A stretch of 64,000 nt of DNA from JBFWUW01 sp050247075 (GTDB lineage Bacteria; Planctomycetota; Planctomycetia; Pirellulales; JBFWUW01): NCBI GenBank assembly GCA_050247075.1, contig JBFWUW010000014.1:1-64000 (forward strand), given 5' to 3'. A program made the position numbers and the translations under genes. Under the pieces are notes generated by a model. That model was not told the DNA's origin and ran no database searches. It saw only the letters and a program-made list of their open reading frames with translations. Below are positions 34,477-41,965 of the stretch, piece after piece (within the stretch, counting starts at the first letter, position 1; every line of letters starts with the position of its first letter).

Positions 34477-35346
34477 TTATCTGGCCAATTCCTTTAAGCG
34501 TAGCTCAATCTGGCTGCGCAGCTCGGCATTTCCGCGGCGGGCGGCCATTTGATAATAAATCTTGGCGACGCCCAACTTGTCTTCCGCCTCGGCCTCTTGG
34601 CCGCGCTCGAACAATTCCTGGGCTTCCGCCAGCACGGCAGCTTCCTCGGCTTGTTGCGCAGCGCGGATTTCGGCCACGCTCCGCGCGGGGACCGAAGGGC
34701 CGGCCGCTGGGGTTGCTTCCGCTGCGGCCGGTTTGGCATCGCCCCGTGAAAGCTTGAGTGTGTCGATGGGGCGTTGGCGGGCAGCAGGCGCCTTTTTCGC
34801 GCGCTTGGCGGCGGCCGCGTCTTCGGCTTCATCGTCTACCACCGGACGCTGGTAGTTCATTTGCCACGGAATTGCGGGATAGGCCGGAACGCTGTTTCCC
34901 CACGGGCCTTGATTGCCCACCACCGGCACAACGCCCAGTACGAAGGGCGAAAACTGCTGGTCGCCGATGAAGCCCGAACCGCCATTCATCAGGGTTAGGC
35001 CGGGCGTTTGCGAGATGGCACTACGAGAAAACCCTTGCGCCGCGTTGAACCCGAAAGCGCCGTTGAAGCCCCGGCCTTGAATGCCAAAACCACCGCTGGC
35101 ACCCGCTTGTGGATTGAAATTACCAAAAGGAGGAGCCGCCGCGCCGCCCCAGTTGGCAAACCAATTGGGACCGCTCAGCGCGCCGCTGAACCCAAAGCTT
35201 TCAAAGAAGCTGTCGCTGACATTGTTGAACGGCTGCGCGACATGGACTTGCTGTTGTGAGTAGCCAGCCGCCGGGCAAAGCAGCACAGCCGCCAACAGCC
35301 CCCCCAGCCAGCATTTGACAGGCCATCGCCAGAATTGAGTTGCCAT
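34477..35346 (-). CDS. Secreted Gly/Phe/Asn-rich protein with helical C-terminus
   Basis: 289 residues; strong ribosome binding site AAGGAGG upstream of ATG 35344-35346. Signal peptide (FWRWPVKCWLGGLLAAVLLC, ending near AAGYS). Residues about 35-175 are rich in Gly, Phe and Asn (GFGIQGRGFNGAFGFNAAQG), of low complexity. Residues about 175-225 are Ala/Lys/Pro-rich, and the last 70 form a charged helical repeat (EEAAVLAEAQELFERGQEAE, then KIYYQMAARRGN) that looks like one or two TPR-type helices. An envelope or surface role is likely; no named family. Confidence 0.75.
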   Translation of the reverse strand: MATQFWRWPVKCWLGGLLAAVLLCPAAGYSQQQVHVAQPFNNVSDSFFESFGFSGALSGPNWFANWGGAAAPPFGNFNPQAGASGGFGIQGRGFNGAFGFNAAQGFSRSAISQTPGLTLMNGGSGFIGDQQFSPFVLGVVPVVGNQGPWGNSVPAYPAIPWQMNYQRPVVDDEAEDAAAAKRAKKAPAARQRPIDTLKLSRGDAKPAAAEATPAAGPSVPARSVAEIRAAQQAEEAAVLAEAQELFERGQEAEAEDKLGVAKIYYQMAARRGNAELRSQIELRLKELAR

Positions 35347-35412
35347 GTGGGCCTCCTTACAAATCGCACGGTTGAACATCCATCAGCTTAACGGATTAAG
35401 CCTCCCGTTGCA

Positions 35413-35483
35413 TGTAGGAGGCGATTCCATCGCCGATGGATGCGCGTTGCGCCGTTCCAATCGGCGATAGAATCGCCTCCTAC
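35413..35483. repeat. Family A inverted pair (REPIN-like)
   Basis: 71 bp. GTAGGAGGCGATTCCATCGC at the left and GCGATAGAATCGCCTCCTAC at the right, the whole forming GTAG...CTAC. Each half is itself a hairpin. It lies between two minus-strand genes, about 30 bases after the DUF1501 stop in transcription order. Confidence 0.88.
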
Positions 35484-35514
35484 AACGATGAAACACCTCC
35501 GGTGCCGTTTTATT

Positions 35515-36948
35515 TTACGCCAGAATTGGGTGCAGCACATTGCCTTTGACATCCGTCAGCCGCATGTCGCGTCCGCTGAAACGATAGGTCAGCCGTTCGT
35601 GGTCGATCCCCAACAGGTGCAGCATCGTGGCGTGCAGATCGTGAATCTCGACCTTGTTCTCCACCGCGAAATACCCGTAGTCGTCGGTTGCGCCATACAC
35701 CGTGCCGCCGCGCACGCCGCCCCCCGCCATCCAGATGCTAAACCCAAACGGGTTGTGGTCGCGACCGTTGGCCCCCTGGGCCATGGGCGTACGGCCAAAC
35801 TCGCCGCCCCAAATGACCAGTGTGCTGTCGAGCAGTCCGCGGGCTTGCAGGTCCTCCAGCAAGCCGGCGATCGGTTGATCGACCGTGCGGCAATTGTCTT
35901 CGTGCCCCTGCTTGAGGTTGCCGTGCTGGTCCCAGCGGTCGTGCCCCACGCCGGGGCAAGTCAGCTCGATGAACCGCACGCCCCGTTCCACCAAACGCCG
36001 CGCCACCAGACACAGGCCGCCGTAGGTGCGCGTGTGAGGGTACTCGGCCTCTAAACCGTACAGCTTGCGCGTGGCCTGCGACTCTTTTTGAATATCCATC
36101 AGTTCGGGCACGGCCATCTGCATGCGGAAGGCCAGCTCGTAGTTGGCAATCGCCGACTCGATTTTGTCGTGCTTGCCATGACGGGCCAGCGCGCCGCGGT
36201 CTAACCGGGCCAGCAGGTCGAGCTTGCCGCGCTGCAGATCGTCGCTGGCTTCGGTGCGGGCCAGGTTCGCCACCGGTACGGCACCCGCTTTGAAGACCGA
36301 ACCTTGATACGAAGCGGGCAGAAAACCGCTGTTGAAGTTGTCCAGCCCGCCCGGAGGAATCAGACCGCCATTCAGAACGATAAAGCCGGGCAGATCTTGG
36401 CTGTCGCTTCCCAGGCCGTACGTCACCCACGATCCCAGGCTGGGACGGCCCTGTTGCCCATTGCCCGTATGCAAAAAGTAATTGGCGTTGGTGTGCTCGG
36501 AAAAGGCCGAGGTCATGGAGCGCACGACCGCCAACTTATCGACGTGGCGGCCGACGTGGGGAAACAGGTCGCTGACCGGCGTGCCGCTTTGGCCATACTG
36601 TTTGAACTTCCACGGTGAGGCCAGCACCGCGCCGACATTGTTGAACTGCGTGGCCGGCACCTTCATCTTGATCGGCTGGCCGTTCTCTTTGTCCAACAGC
36701 GGCTTGGGGTCGAAAGTATCGACCTGCGACGGTCCCCCGTCCATATACAAGAAGATCACGCTCTTGGCCTTGGCCGCATGATGCAGGCCGGCCAGCGCGT
36801 TGGACGATCCCCCGGCGGCGGGTGGATCAGCCGCGTTTCCGTATTGGGCCAACAGGGCCGCCAGGGCCACCGAGCCAAACCCATTGGCACAGGTCCCCAG
36901 CATCTCTCGGCGAGTCAACGGCGCAGCGGTGTAACGATGGCAATGCAT
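35515..36948 (-). CDS. DUF1501 domain-containing protein
   Basis: 477 residues, third member in this window. Twin-arginine leader LTRREMLGTC (arginines 13-14). Family blocks: VIFLYMDGGPSQVDTFDPKP, SDLFPHVGRHVDKLAVVRSM, IWGGEFGRTPMAQGANGRDH and, near the end, HDLHATMLHLLGIDHERLTY. The last two resemble the metal-binding parts of the sulfatase/alkaline phosphatase superfamily. ATG 36946-36948 is chosen over a 32-residue upstream extension. No DUF1549/DUF1553 partner is adjacent on this side, unlike the first copy. Confidence 0.93.
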   Translation of the reverse strand: MHCHRYTAAPLTRREMLGTCANGFGSVALAALLAQYGNAADPPAAGGSSNALAGLHHAAKAKSVIFLYMDGGPSQVDTFDPKPLLDKENGQPIKMKVPATQFNNVGAVLASPWKFKQYGQSGTPVSDLFPHVGRHVDKLAVVRSMTSAFSEHTNANYFLHTGNGQQGRPSLGSWVTYGLGSDSQDLPGFIVLNGGLIPPGGLDNFNSGFLPASYQGSVFKAGAVPVANLARTEASDDLQRGKLDLLARLDRGALARHGKHDKIESAIANYELAFRMQMAVPELMDIQKESQATRKLYGLEAEYPHTRTYGGLCLVARRLVERGVRFIELTCPGVGHDRWDQHGNLKQGHEDNCRTVDQPIAGLLEDLQARGLLDSTLVIWGGEFGRTPMAQGANGRDHNPFGFSIWMAGGGVRGGTVYGATDDYGYFAVENKVEIHDLHATMLHLLGIDHERLTYRFSGRDMRLTDVKGNVLHPILA

Positions 36949-37066
36949 GGCGGCCAGGCCCAGAGTTATGAACCAACAGTCGAGAAAAACGACGGTCCAA
37001 GACGTACAGGCCATTGTACACCAGCCGCCGGGCATCGTCTGCAAATCGACCGATAACGCCGACGAG

Positions 37067-38404
37067 TCAACGCAGCCGCCGGATGAGCTTTTTCAGCGTT
37101 TTCATGTAGCTCCAATGCTCTACTTCAATGCTGTGTCGGGGAGAATCGGTGTAATGAATGCCCGCCGATGGCGGCCGGGCCGCCGCCTTTTCGCCGCGCA
37201 TCCAGGCAGCGGCGGGCCGGCCGTCGCGCACCGCGGCCAGAAACAATGCAATCGCCTGGGTCTGCCAATCGACCAGCGAAAAAATGCCGCTGTCGGGCTG
37301 AATCATGCCCGCCACAAACAGGTTGTCGAACGTGGGATGAAACAGATGCAAGTGCAAGCCAGGCCGGCCATCCCGCCAATTCAACCATTGCCGGTCGATG
37401 AAGGGAAACTCCAAGTTGTAGCCGGTGGCATAGACAATCACGTCGATCGGTTCCACCGTGCCATCCACAAAGACAACACGGTCCCTCTCCAGTCGGGCGA
37501 TGTCGGGCTTGGGGCGAATATCCCCCTGGCCGGCATAGTACGGCAGCAAGCTGTTGACGACCGGATGCGATTCAAACAGCCGATGGTCGGGCAACCGCAG
37601 CCGGTATCGTGACTGCGGGCCGACCGCGATCCGCAACGACAGCCCCACCAGTATCCGCCGCAGCCATAGCGGCACGTGCCAGGCGTGCAGTTGATCGAGG
37701 GCCACGTCCGAGGGCGAACCAAAAATCCATTTGGGAATATAACGGTAGCCCCGCCGCGTGCTATGAAACGTGACCGCGTTATGCTGGGCCGCCTCGACGG
37801 CAATATCGCAACCGCTGTTACCGCCACCAACGACCAGCACGCGGCGGCCCTGCAAGATATCGGGCGTTTTGTAGGCCGCCGAATGCAGGGCATGCCCGTG
37901 GAATTCACCCGGATATTGCGGCTGACGCGGCGACCAATGATGGCCATTGGCGATGACCACCGCGGAATATTGCCGCGTTTGTACCACGGGGCCATCCGCG
38001 TTATTCGTGCCGTTGCTCGAACTTGCCGTGCGGACTTGCCAGGCATTTCCGTCGTCCACCGGAAGGATCTCTTCCACGGCGGTTTGATACCGAATGCATT
38101 CGGCCAACGCGAAATGCTGCGCATAGCTACGCAGATAGGCCAGCACCTGGTCATGCCGTGGATACTGGGGAAACTCGCGCGGCATGGGGAAATCGGGGTA
38201 TTGCGTAAACCGCCGCGACGAAATCATATGGGTCGAGCGATAGACCCGCGAGCAAGGCAAGGCGTAGTTCCAATTGCCACCCAGGTCGTTCTCGCGTTCC
38301 AGGACTTCCACCGCAAAGCCTTGCTGGCGCAAGTTCTTGGCCGCCACCAAGCCAGAACTGCCCGCCCCAATAACGCAAATCGGGCTTTCGGCGGATGCGG
38401 GCAT
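37067..38404 (-). CDS. Flavin-containing monooxygenase (FMO-like)
   Basis: 445 residues. FAD motif GAGSSG at 13-18, FMO fingerprint FHGHALHSAAY (FxGxxxHxxxY) in the middle, NADPH motif VVGGGNSG, and the ATGYNLEFPF block near residue 330. These define class B flavin monooxygenases that insert one oxygen atom into N-, S- or ketone-containing substrates using NADPH. The C-terminal tail (MKTLKKLIRRLR) is basic. Substrate unknown. It lies on the minus strand, divergent from the lipoprotein gene at 38838. Confidence 0.9.
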   Translation of the reverse strand: MPASAESPICVIGAGSSGLVAAKNLRQQGFAVEVLERENDLGGNWNYALPCSRVYRSTHMISSRRFTQYPDFPMPREFPQYPRHDQVLAYLRSYAQHFALAECIRYQTAVEEILPVDDGNAWQVRTASSSNGTNNADGPVVQTRQYSAVVIANGHHWSPRQPQYPGEFHGHALHSAAYKTPDILQGRRVLVVGGGNSGCDIAVEAAQHNAVTFHSTRRGYRYIPKWIFGSPSDVALDQLHAWHVPLWLRRILVGLSLRIAVGPQSRYRLRLPDHRLFESHPVVNSLLPYYAGQGDIRPKPDIARLERDRVVFVDGTVEPIDVIVYATGYNLEFPFIDRQWLNWRDGRPGLHLHLFHPTFDNLFVAGMIQPDSGIFSLVDWQTQAIALFLAAVRDGRPAAAWMRGEKAAARPPSAGIHYTDSPRHSIEVEHWSYMKTLKKLIRRLR

Positions 38405-38481
38405 AGGTGCGGCAATGGCCTGTGGTGTGAAACGGACGTTCTAAGTAAGTCCGTGATTCTAGCGTTGTGGGCGAGCAGGAC

Positions 38482-38613
38482 GTAGCCGGCACGGCTCTTG
38501 CCGTGCCGGCAAGAATCGTCGAGCGGGGGTCCATGCAGGGTACGGTTGTTTGGCATGGATGGGCGAACTCGCCTCAAGCCTGCACGGCGGGAGCCATGTG
38601 GCGATCGTAGCCG
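38482..38613. repeat. Family D repeat, copy 1
   Basis: It starts with GTAG and a perfect palindrome (GCCGGCACGG, loop CTCTTG, CCGTGCCGGC, 38485-38510) and ends near GCACGGCGGGAG...CGATCGTAGCC. The right-hand portion recurs inverted at 40589-40620, and a related end is at 15169-15202. Borders are approximate. Confidence 0.6.
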
Positions 38614-38623
38614 CAAGCTGATG

Positions 38624-38647
38624 GCTGACAGCTTCTCCGCTGTCAGC
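38624..38647. repeat. Short palindrome GCTGACAGC/GCTGTCAGC
   Basis: Nine-base arms (38624-38632 and 38639-38647) around TTCTCC. It sits in a divergent gap, so is not an obvious terminator. Confidence 0.55.
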
Positions 38648-38837
38648 TTTGCCGATCCGGCCAACACAGCCGCCGTTTTCGTTCAATTGCCGATTTAGCA
38701 GCAGCCGATACCCATGATAGCGGTTCTAGCGCGCTGGTATGGCGGAAGGTGTCTTGACCGCAGCCACGGGGGACGGAATAATCCCGCCCGCTTGAAATTG
38801 CCAGCGACCGGATCGGAACCGCAAGGAGGTGGTTGCC

Positions 38838-39476
38838 ATGACTGCCCATCGACGACATGCCTGGGGAATTGTGCTGCTTTGTTTGTTGGCCGCGGCGGGC
38901 TGCGCCTCGCCGTATCGGGCTGACCGCGGGGCCTTGGCCGGCGGCCTGCTAGGTGCCGGAACCGGCGCCTTGGTCGGCAACGCGCTGGGCAACACCGGGG
39001 CGGGTGCGGTCATCGGGGCGGGTGTGGGCGCCATCTCCGGTGGAGTCATCGGCGGCGAGTTGGACAACATCGAAGCCGAGAACCGGGCCAACGTGGCGCG
39101 GATTGAATCCCAAATGGGCCGGCAGGTGGCGGCGGGCGCGGTGTCGATGGAGGATGTGGTGGCGATGACCCAAGCGGGCGTCGACGAAGCGGTGATCGTC
39201 AATCATGTGCGGATGAACGGCACCAGCCATCCCTTGCAGCCCGGCGATCTGATTTCATTGCAGAATGCCGGGGTCAGCCCGCGCGTGGTCCAGGCGATGC
39301 AAACGCCACCCGTGCAACGGGCCGTGGTGCAGCAGCCCCCGCCGCCGGTGTATGTCGAGCGCGTTTACGACCCTTATTGGGGACCGCCGCCGCACTACTA
39401 TTACCACCACCATCCCCGCCGTTGTTACGGCCCGCCCCGTCCGGGGTTCTCGTGGGGTGTGTCAGTCGCGCATTAG
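38838..39476 (+). CDS. Glycine-zipper lipoprotein
   Basis: 212 residues. The ATG follows a very strong ribosome binding site (AAGGAGGTGG, 38823-38832). Lipoprotein signal peptide with LLAAAGC near residue 22. Residues about 30-75 form a glycine zipper (GGLLGAGTGALVGNALGNTG), as in 17 kDa surface antigen-type outer membrane lipoproteins. A middle helical domain (QVAAGAVSMEDVVAMTQAGV) follows, then a Pro/Tyr/His-rich tail (PPPHYYYHHHPRRCYGPPRP) that could bind metal or stay disordered. An envelope-associated role is inferred. Confidence 0.85.
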   Translation: MTAHRRHAWGIVLLCLLAAAGCASPYRADRGALAGGLLGAGTGALVGNALGNTGAGAVIGAGVGAISGGVIGGELDNIEAENRANVARIESQMGRQVAAGAVSMEDVVAMTQAGVDEAVIVNHVRMNGTSHPLQPGDLISLQNAGVSPRVVQAMQTPPVQRAVVQQPPPPVYVERVYDPYWGPPPHYYYHHHPRRCYGPPRPGFSWGVSVAH

Positions 39477-39558
39477 GCGAATGTAGCAGGCGATTCCGTT
39501 TGTTGATGAGTTTGACAGACAAATCCGGTAGCGAAAACCGGGCCGTGGTGAATCCGGC

Positions 39559-39697
39559 GGGTGCTTGGGTCAGCAGCGAAGCGAATGGCCCAGTTGAGTT
39601 GATGATCCAACCGGGTTGCCCAGGGGCGGCGTCGATCGACTCTTCTGGTTGGAATGCAACTCCGCTGGGCCTTCCCGTCGGTCAGACCCAGCCACCC
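39559..39697. repeat. Family C repeat, copy 2
   Basis: 139 bp, opposite orientation to copy 1, ending in CCAGCCACCC; the left end is slightly altered (GGGTGCTTGG). The interior is nearly identical to the other copies. Confidence 0.88.
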
Positions 39698-39758
39698 TCC
39701 ACTCCAGTCAGCCGCAGTCGCCAGCACGACGGATACCGATTTTGTCTACGAAAACTCA

Positions 39759-39819
39759 TTAGGAGGCGATTCCATCGCCGATCAACCGGCGTGCCATCGG
39801 CGATGGAATCGCCTCCTAC
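39759..39819. repeat. Family A inverted pair (REPIN-like)
   Basis: 61 bp. TTAGGAGGCGATTCCATCGC at the left and GCGATGGAATCGCCTCCTAC at the right. Type 1 arms with loop TCC in both halves. Confidence 0.87.
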
Positions 39820-39873
39820 AAATTTGGTGCGCCGCCAATCCGGCAAGCCGCGGCCCCCCAGCGCAAAAAGAAA

Positions 39874-39922
39874 GACAACGCTTTGCGTTCCGCCAGAAGC
39901 TGTCTGAACGCAAAGTGTTGTC
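39874..39922 (-). terminator. Strong rho-independent terminator of the RRM protein gene
   Basis: 17-bp stem: GACAACGCTTTGCGTTC (39874-39890) against GAACGCAAAGTGTTGTC (39906-39922) with a single G-T wobble. On the minus strand it is followed by TTTCTTTTTGCGC. It lies 57 bases after the RRM gene stop. The plus side is followed by AATTTT, so it may work both ways. Confidence 0.85.
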
Positions 39923-39978
39923 AATTTTGGGGACAACCGCCAGTGCCAGGTTGGCTAGCAAGGCCATGCTGGCTGGCG

Positions 39979-40314
39979 TTAGTAACGGCGTCCGCCGCCG
40001 CCACCGCCATAACCACCGCCGCCGCCGTAGCCGCGACCACCTCCACCACCACCGCCGCCACGCTCTTCACGCGGTTTGGCTTCGTTGACGGTCAAAGGGC
40101 GGCCATTGTGCTGCTGGCCGTGCAGACCCGTAATCGCGGCTTGAGCTTCGGCGTCCGAGCCCATTTCGACAAAGCCGAAACCTTTGCTCCGGCCCGTCTC
40201 ACGGTCTTGGACAACCGTGGCGTCCTTGACCGCGCCGTACTCACTAAAGAGCTGCTGCAATTCTTGGGTAGTCACACTGTAACTCAGATTTCCGACGTAC
40301 AACCTCGTGCCCAC
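39979..40314 (-). CDS. RRM-domain RNA-binding protein with glycine-rich tail
   Basis: 111 residues starting at GTG 40312-40314, six bases after AGGAGA; the much longer open frame upstream is noncoding leader. RNP2 is LYVGNLS and RNP1 is KGFGFVEM, so both RNA-contact motifs are intact. Residues about 85-111 are RGGGGGGGGRGYGGGGGYGG-type, as in cold-inducible RNA-binding proteins of cyanobacteria and planctomycetes. It probably binds single-stranded RNA, acting as a chaperone. The long leader (about 180 bases from a candidate promoter) is common for cold-regulated genes. A strong terminator follows the gene. Confidence 0.93.
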   Translation of the reverse strand: MGTRLYVGNLSYSVTTQELQQLFSEYGAVKDATVVQDRETGRSKGFGFVEMGSDAEAQAAITGLHGQQHNGRPLTVNEAKPREERGGGGGGGGRGYGGGGGYGGGGGGRRY

Positions 40315-40493
40315 CGTGATTCTCCTATAGCAAGGGCGTGACAACCCGCAGGGGGCGCGCGGGTCGTGATGGGGGAAGGGGCCGGCATGGCCGGACCAAC
40401 GAGCGGGATGACAAGGCGGGCGGAGACTCCGGAAAGGATTTCCTGCGATTTCTTCGGATCCACGAATGATCATCCGATCTAACAATCGCGGGA

Positions 40494-40522
40494 AGTATAG
40501 TGGCCTGAGGCAGACTGCACAA
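40494..40522 (-). promoter_or_regulatory. Candidate promoter of the RRM gene
   Basis: On the minus strand TTGTGC (40517-40522) and TATACT (40494-40499) are 17 bases apart. Transcription would start near 40487, giving a leader of about 170 bases. Confidence 0.35.
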
Positions 40523-40588
40523 TCTTTTTTCCCCCGCAAGTGGGCCGGGGAAATGAATATTTTGGCGCAATGATTTTCGCCCGCCAGG

Positions 40589-40718
40589 CTACGTAGCAGC
40601 ATCGCTCCCGCCGTGCGGGTTGGCGCTGCCTTTGATATTCCGTGCCTGGCAACCGTACCTGGCCTGGAAAACCAATCTCGCTTCAAGCCGGCAAAGCAGG
40701 AGCCTTACGGCTACGTTC
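40589..40718. repeat. Family D repeat, copy 2
   Basis: It begins CTACGTAGCAGCATCGCTCC and ends AGGAGCCTTACGGCTACG; both ends resemble the right end of copy 1, in inverted orientation. It lies upstream of the WD40 gene. Borders are approximate. Confidence 0.5.
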
Positions 40719-40831
40719 GGTGGAAAACTTGCCGCCCCCGCGCATTGGCCGTTGCATCGGACTATAATTGCCCAAGTTATCAGCCAGGCGAACTTCTTCA
40801 TTCATGGCCGACCGAGGCGGAGGATTCTTTT

Positions 40832-41848
40832 ATGCACCAGCGACACACGGTTAGTCTTTCGATGGCCGCACTGCTCTTCATGGCCAGCGCTGCCGGCGCG
40901 CAAGAACCCGCGCCGATTGCCCAGTATAAGACGTGGGTCACCAGCCTGGCTTTTTCGCCCGACAGTACCACCTTGCTCAGCGGCGGCGGGCAGACATTGA
41001 TGTTTCGGCCCGGCGATGTGAAGTTGTGGGACGTGGCGACCGGCGCGGAAAAGGGATCTTTGCCCGGCAATGAGACCACCGTGTGGGCCGTGGCGTTTGC
41101 TCCTAACGCATCCTTGGCGGCCACCGCTAACTACGGCAAGTTGGTTAAGGTCTACGATCTGGCCAGTATGGCGGAGAAATTCAATTTGGCCGGACACGCC
41201 AACTGGGTGACGGCGGTGGCCTTTTCACCCGACAGCGCCACGTTGGCCTCTGCCGGTGAAGATACCCAGATCAAATTGTGGAACATGGCCGACGGCGCGG
41301 AAAAAGCCACACTGGCGGGGCACACCAGCACCGTTCGCGGGTTGGCGATCGCTCCCGACGGCAAGACGTTGGCATCGGCCAGTTCCGACAAGACCGTCAA
41401 GTTATGGAACCTGGAAAACAACATGGAACGGGCGTCGCTGGCGACCCATACAGAGCCTGTCTGGGCGGTGGCCTTTTCGCCCGATGGAACGACCGTGGCC
41501 ACGGCGGGCGAGGACCGCACCATCAAGATTTGGGACGCCGCCAGCGGGGCCGAGAAAGCCACCCTGTCTGGCCACAAGAACTGGATCACTGGCTTGTCGT
41601 TTCACAAGGATGGCCAACTGCTGGCCTCGGGCAGCCACGATCGCACGGTCAAACTGTGGGACTTAAGCAGCAACATGGAAGCCGCGGCGATCGACGGATT
41701 CAAAGGGACGATCTGGAGCGTGGCGTTTTCCCCGGATGGCAAATACTTGGCTGCCGGCAGCCATTCAGACTCAATCCGCCTGTTTGACGCCGCAACCCGC
41801 AATGAGTTGTATCCGCATGCCCAACCGGCCGCCGAGGCTGGGCAGTAA
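40832..41848 (+). CDS. Exported WD40 repeat protein
   Basis: 338 residues; ATG 40832 follows GGAGG (40818-40822). The signal peptide (LSMAALLFMASAAGA) suggests export, unlike most WD40 proteins. The mature part is seven regular WD40 units with near-identical cores (VTSLAFSPDS, VTAVAFSPDSATLASAGEDT, KLWNMADGAEKATLAGH and so on), one complete propeller. The repeats are unusually uniform, which hints at recent internal duplication. A protein scaffold in the periplasm is inferred. A TATAAT at 40763-40768 lies upstream but without a -35. Confidence 0.88.
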   Translation: MHQRHTVSLSMAALLFMASAAGAQEPAPIAQYKTWVTSLAFSPDSTTLLSGGGQTLMFRPGDVKLWDVATGAEKGSLPGNETTVWAVAFAPNASLAATANYGKLVKVYDLASMAEKFNLAGHANWVTAVAFSPDSATLASAGEDTQIKLWNMADGAEKATLAGHTSTVRGLAIAPDGKTLASASSDKTVKLWNLENNMERASLATHTEPVWAVAFSPDGTTVATAGEDRTIKIWDAASGAEKATLSGHKNWITGLSFHKDGQLLASGSHDRTVKLWDLSSNMEAAAIDGFKGTIWSVAFSPDGKYLAAGSHSDSIRLFDAATRNELYPHAQPAAEAGQ

Positions 41849-41965
41849 CGCTACACGCCTGATTTCAATCGGCTGAAATCGTTCGCTTCAGGAAAGCCGA
41901 CCCATTCATCTCGCGGAGGGAATCGCCGACCGTCGCCGCGTAAGTGGCTACCGAGAAACTGCTTC

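Larger units (their letters stand above)
38405..38837. other. Divergent gap, 433 bases, with palindromes
   Basis: It contains a family D element (38482-38613) and a GCTGACAGC-TTCTCC-GCTGTCAGC hairpin (38624-38647). No gene recognised; no clear promoter seen for either flanking gene. Confidence 0.5.
39477..39978. other. Convergent gap, 502 bases, filled with repeats
   Basis: From left to right: a decayed family A palindrome at about 39482-39500, a family C element, a family A inverted pair and a strong terminator hairpin. No gene recognised. Confidence 0.7.

Noticed and set aside
40763..40768. TATAAT upstream of the exported WD40 gene as a promoter
   Set aside because: No -35 at correct spacing and no TG extension, and it lies next to a repeat; evidence too thin to list.
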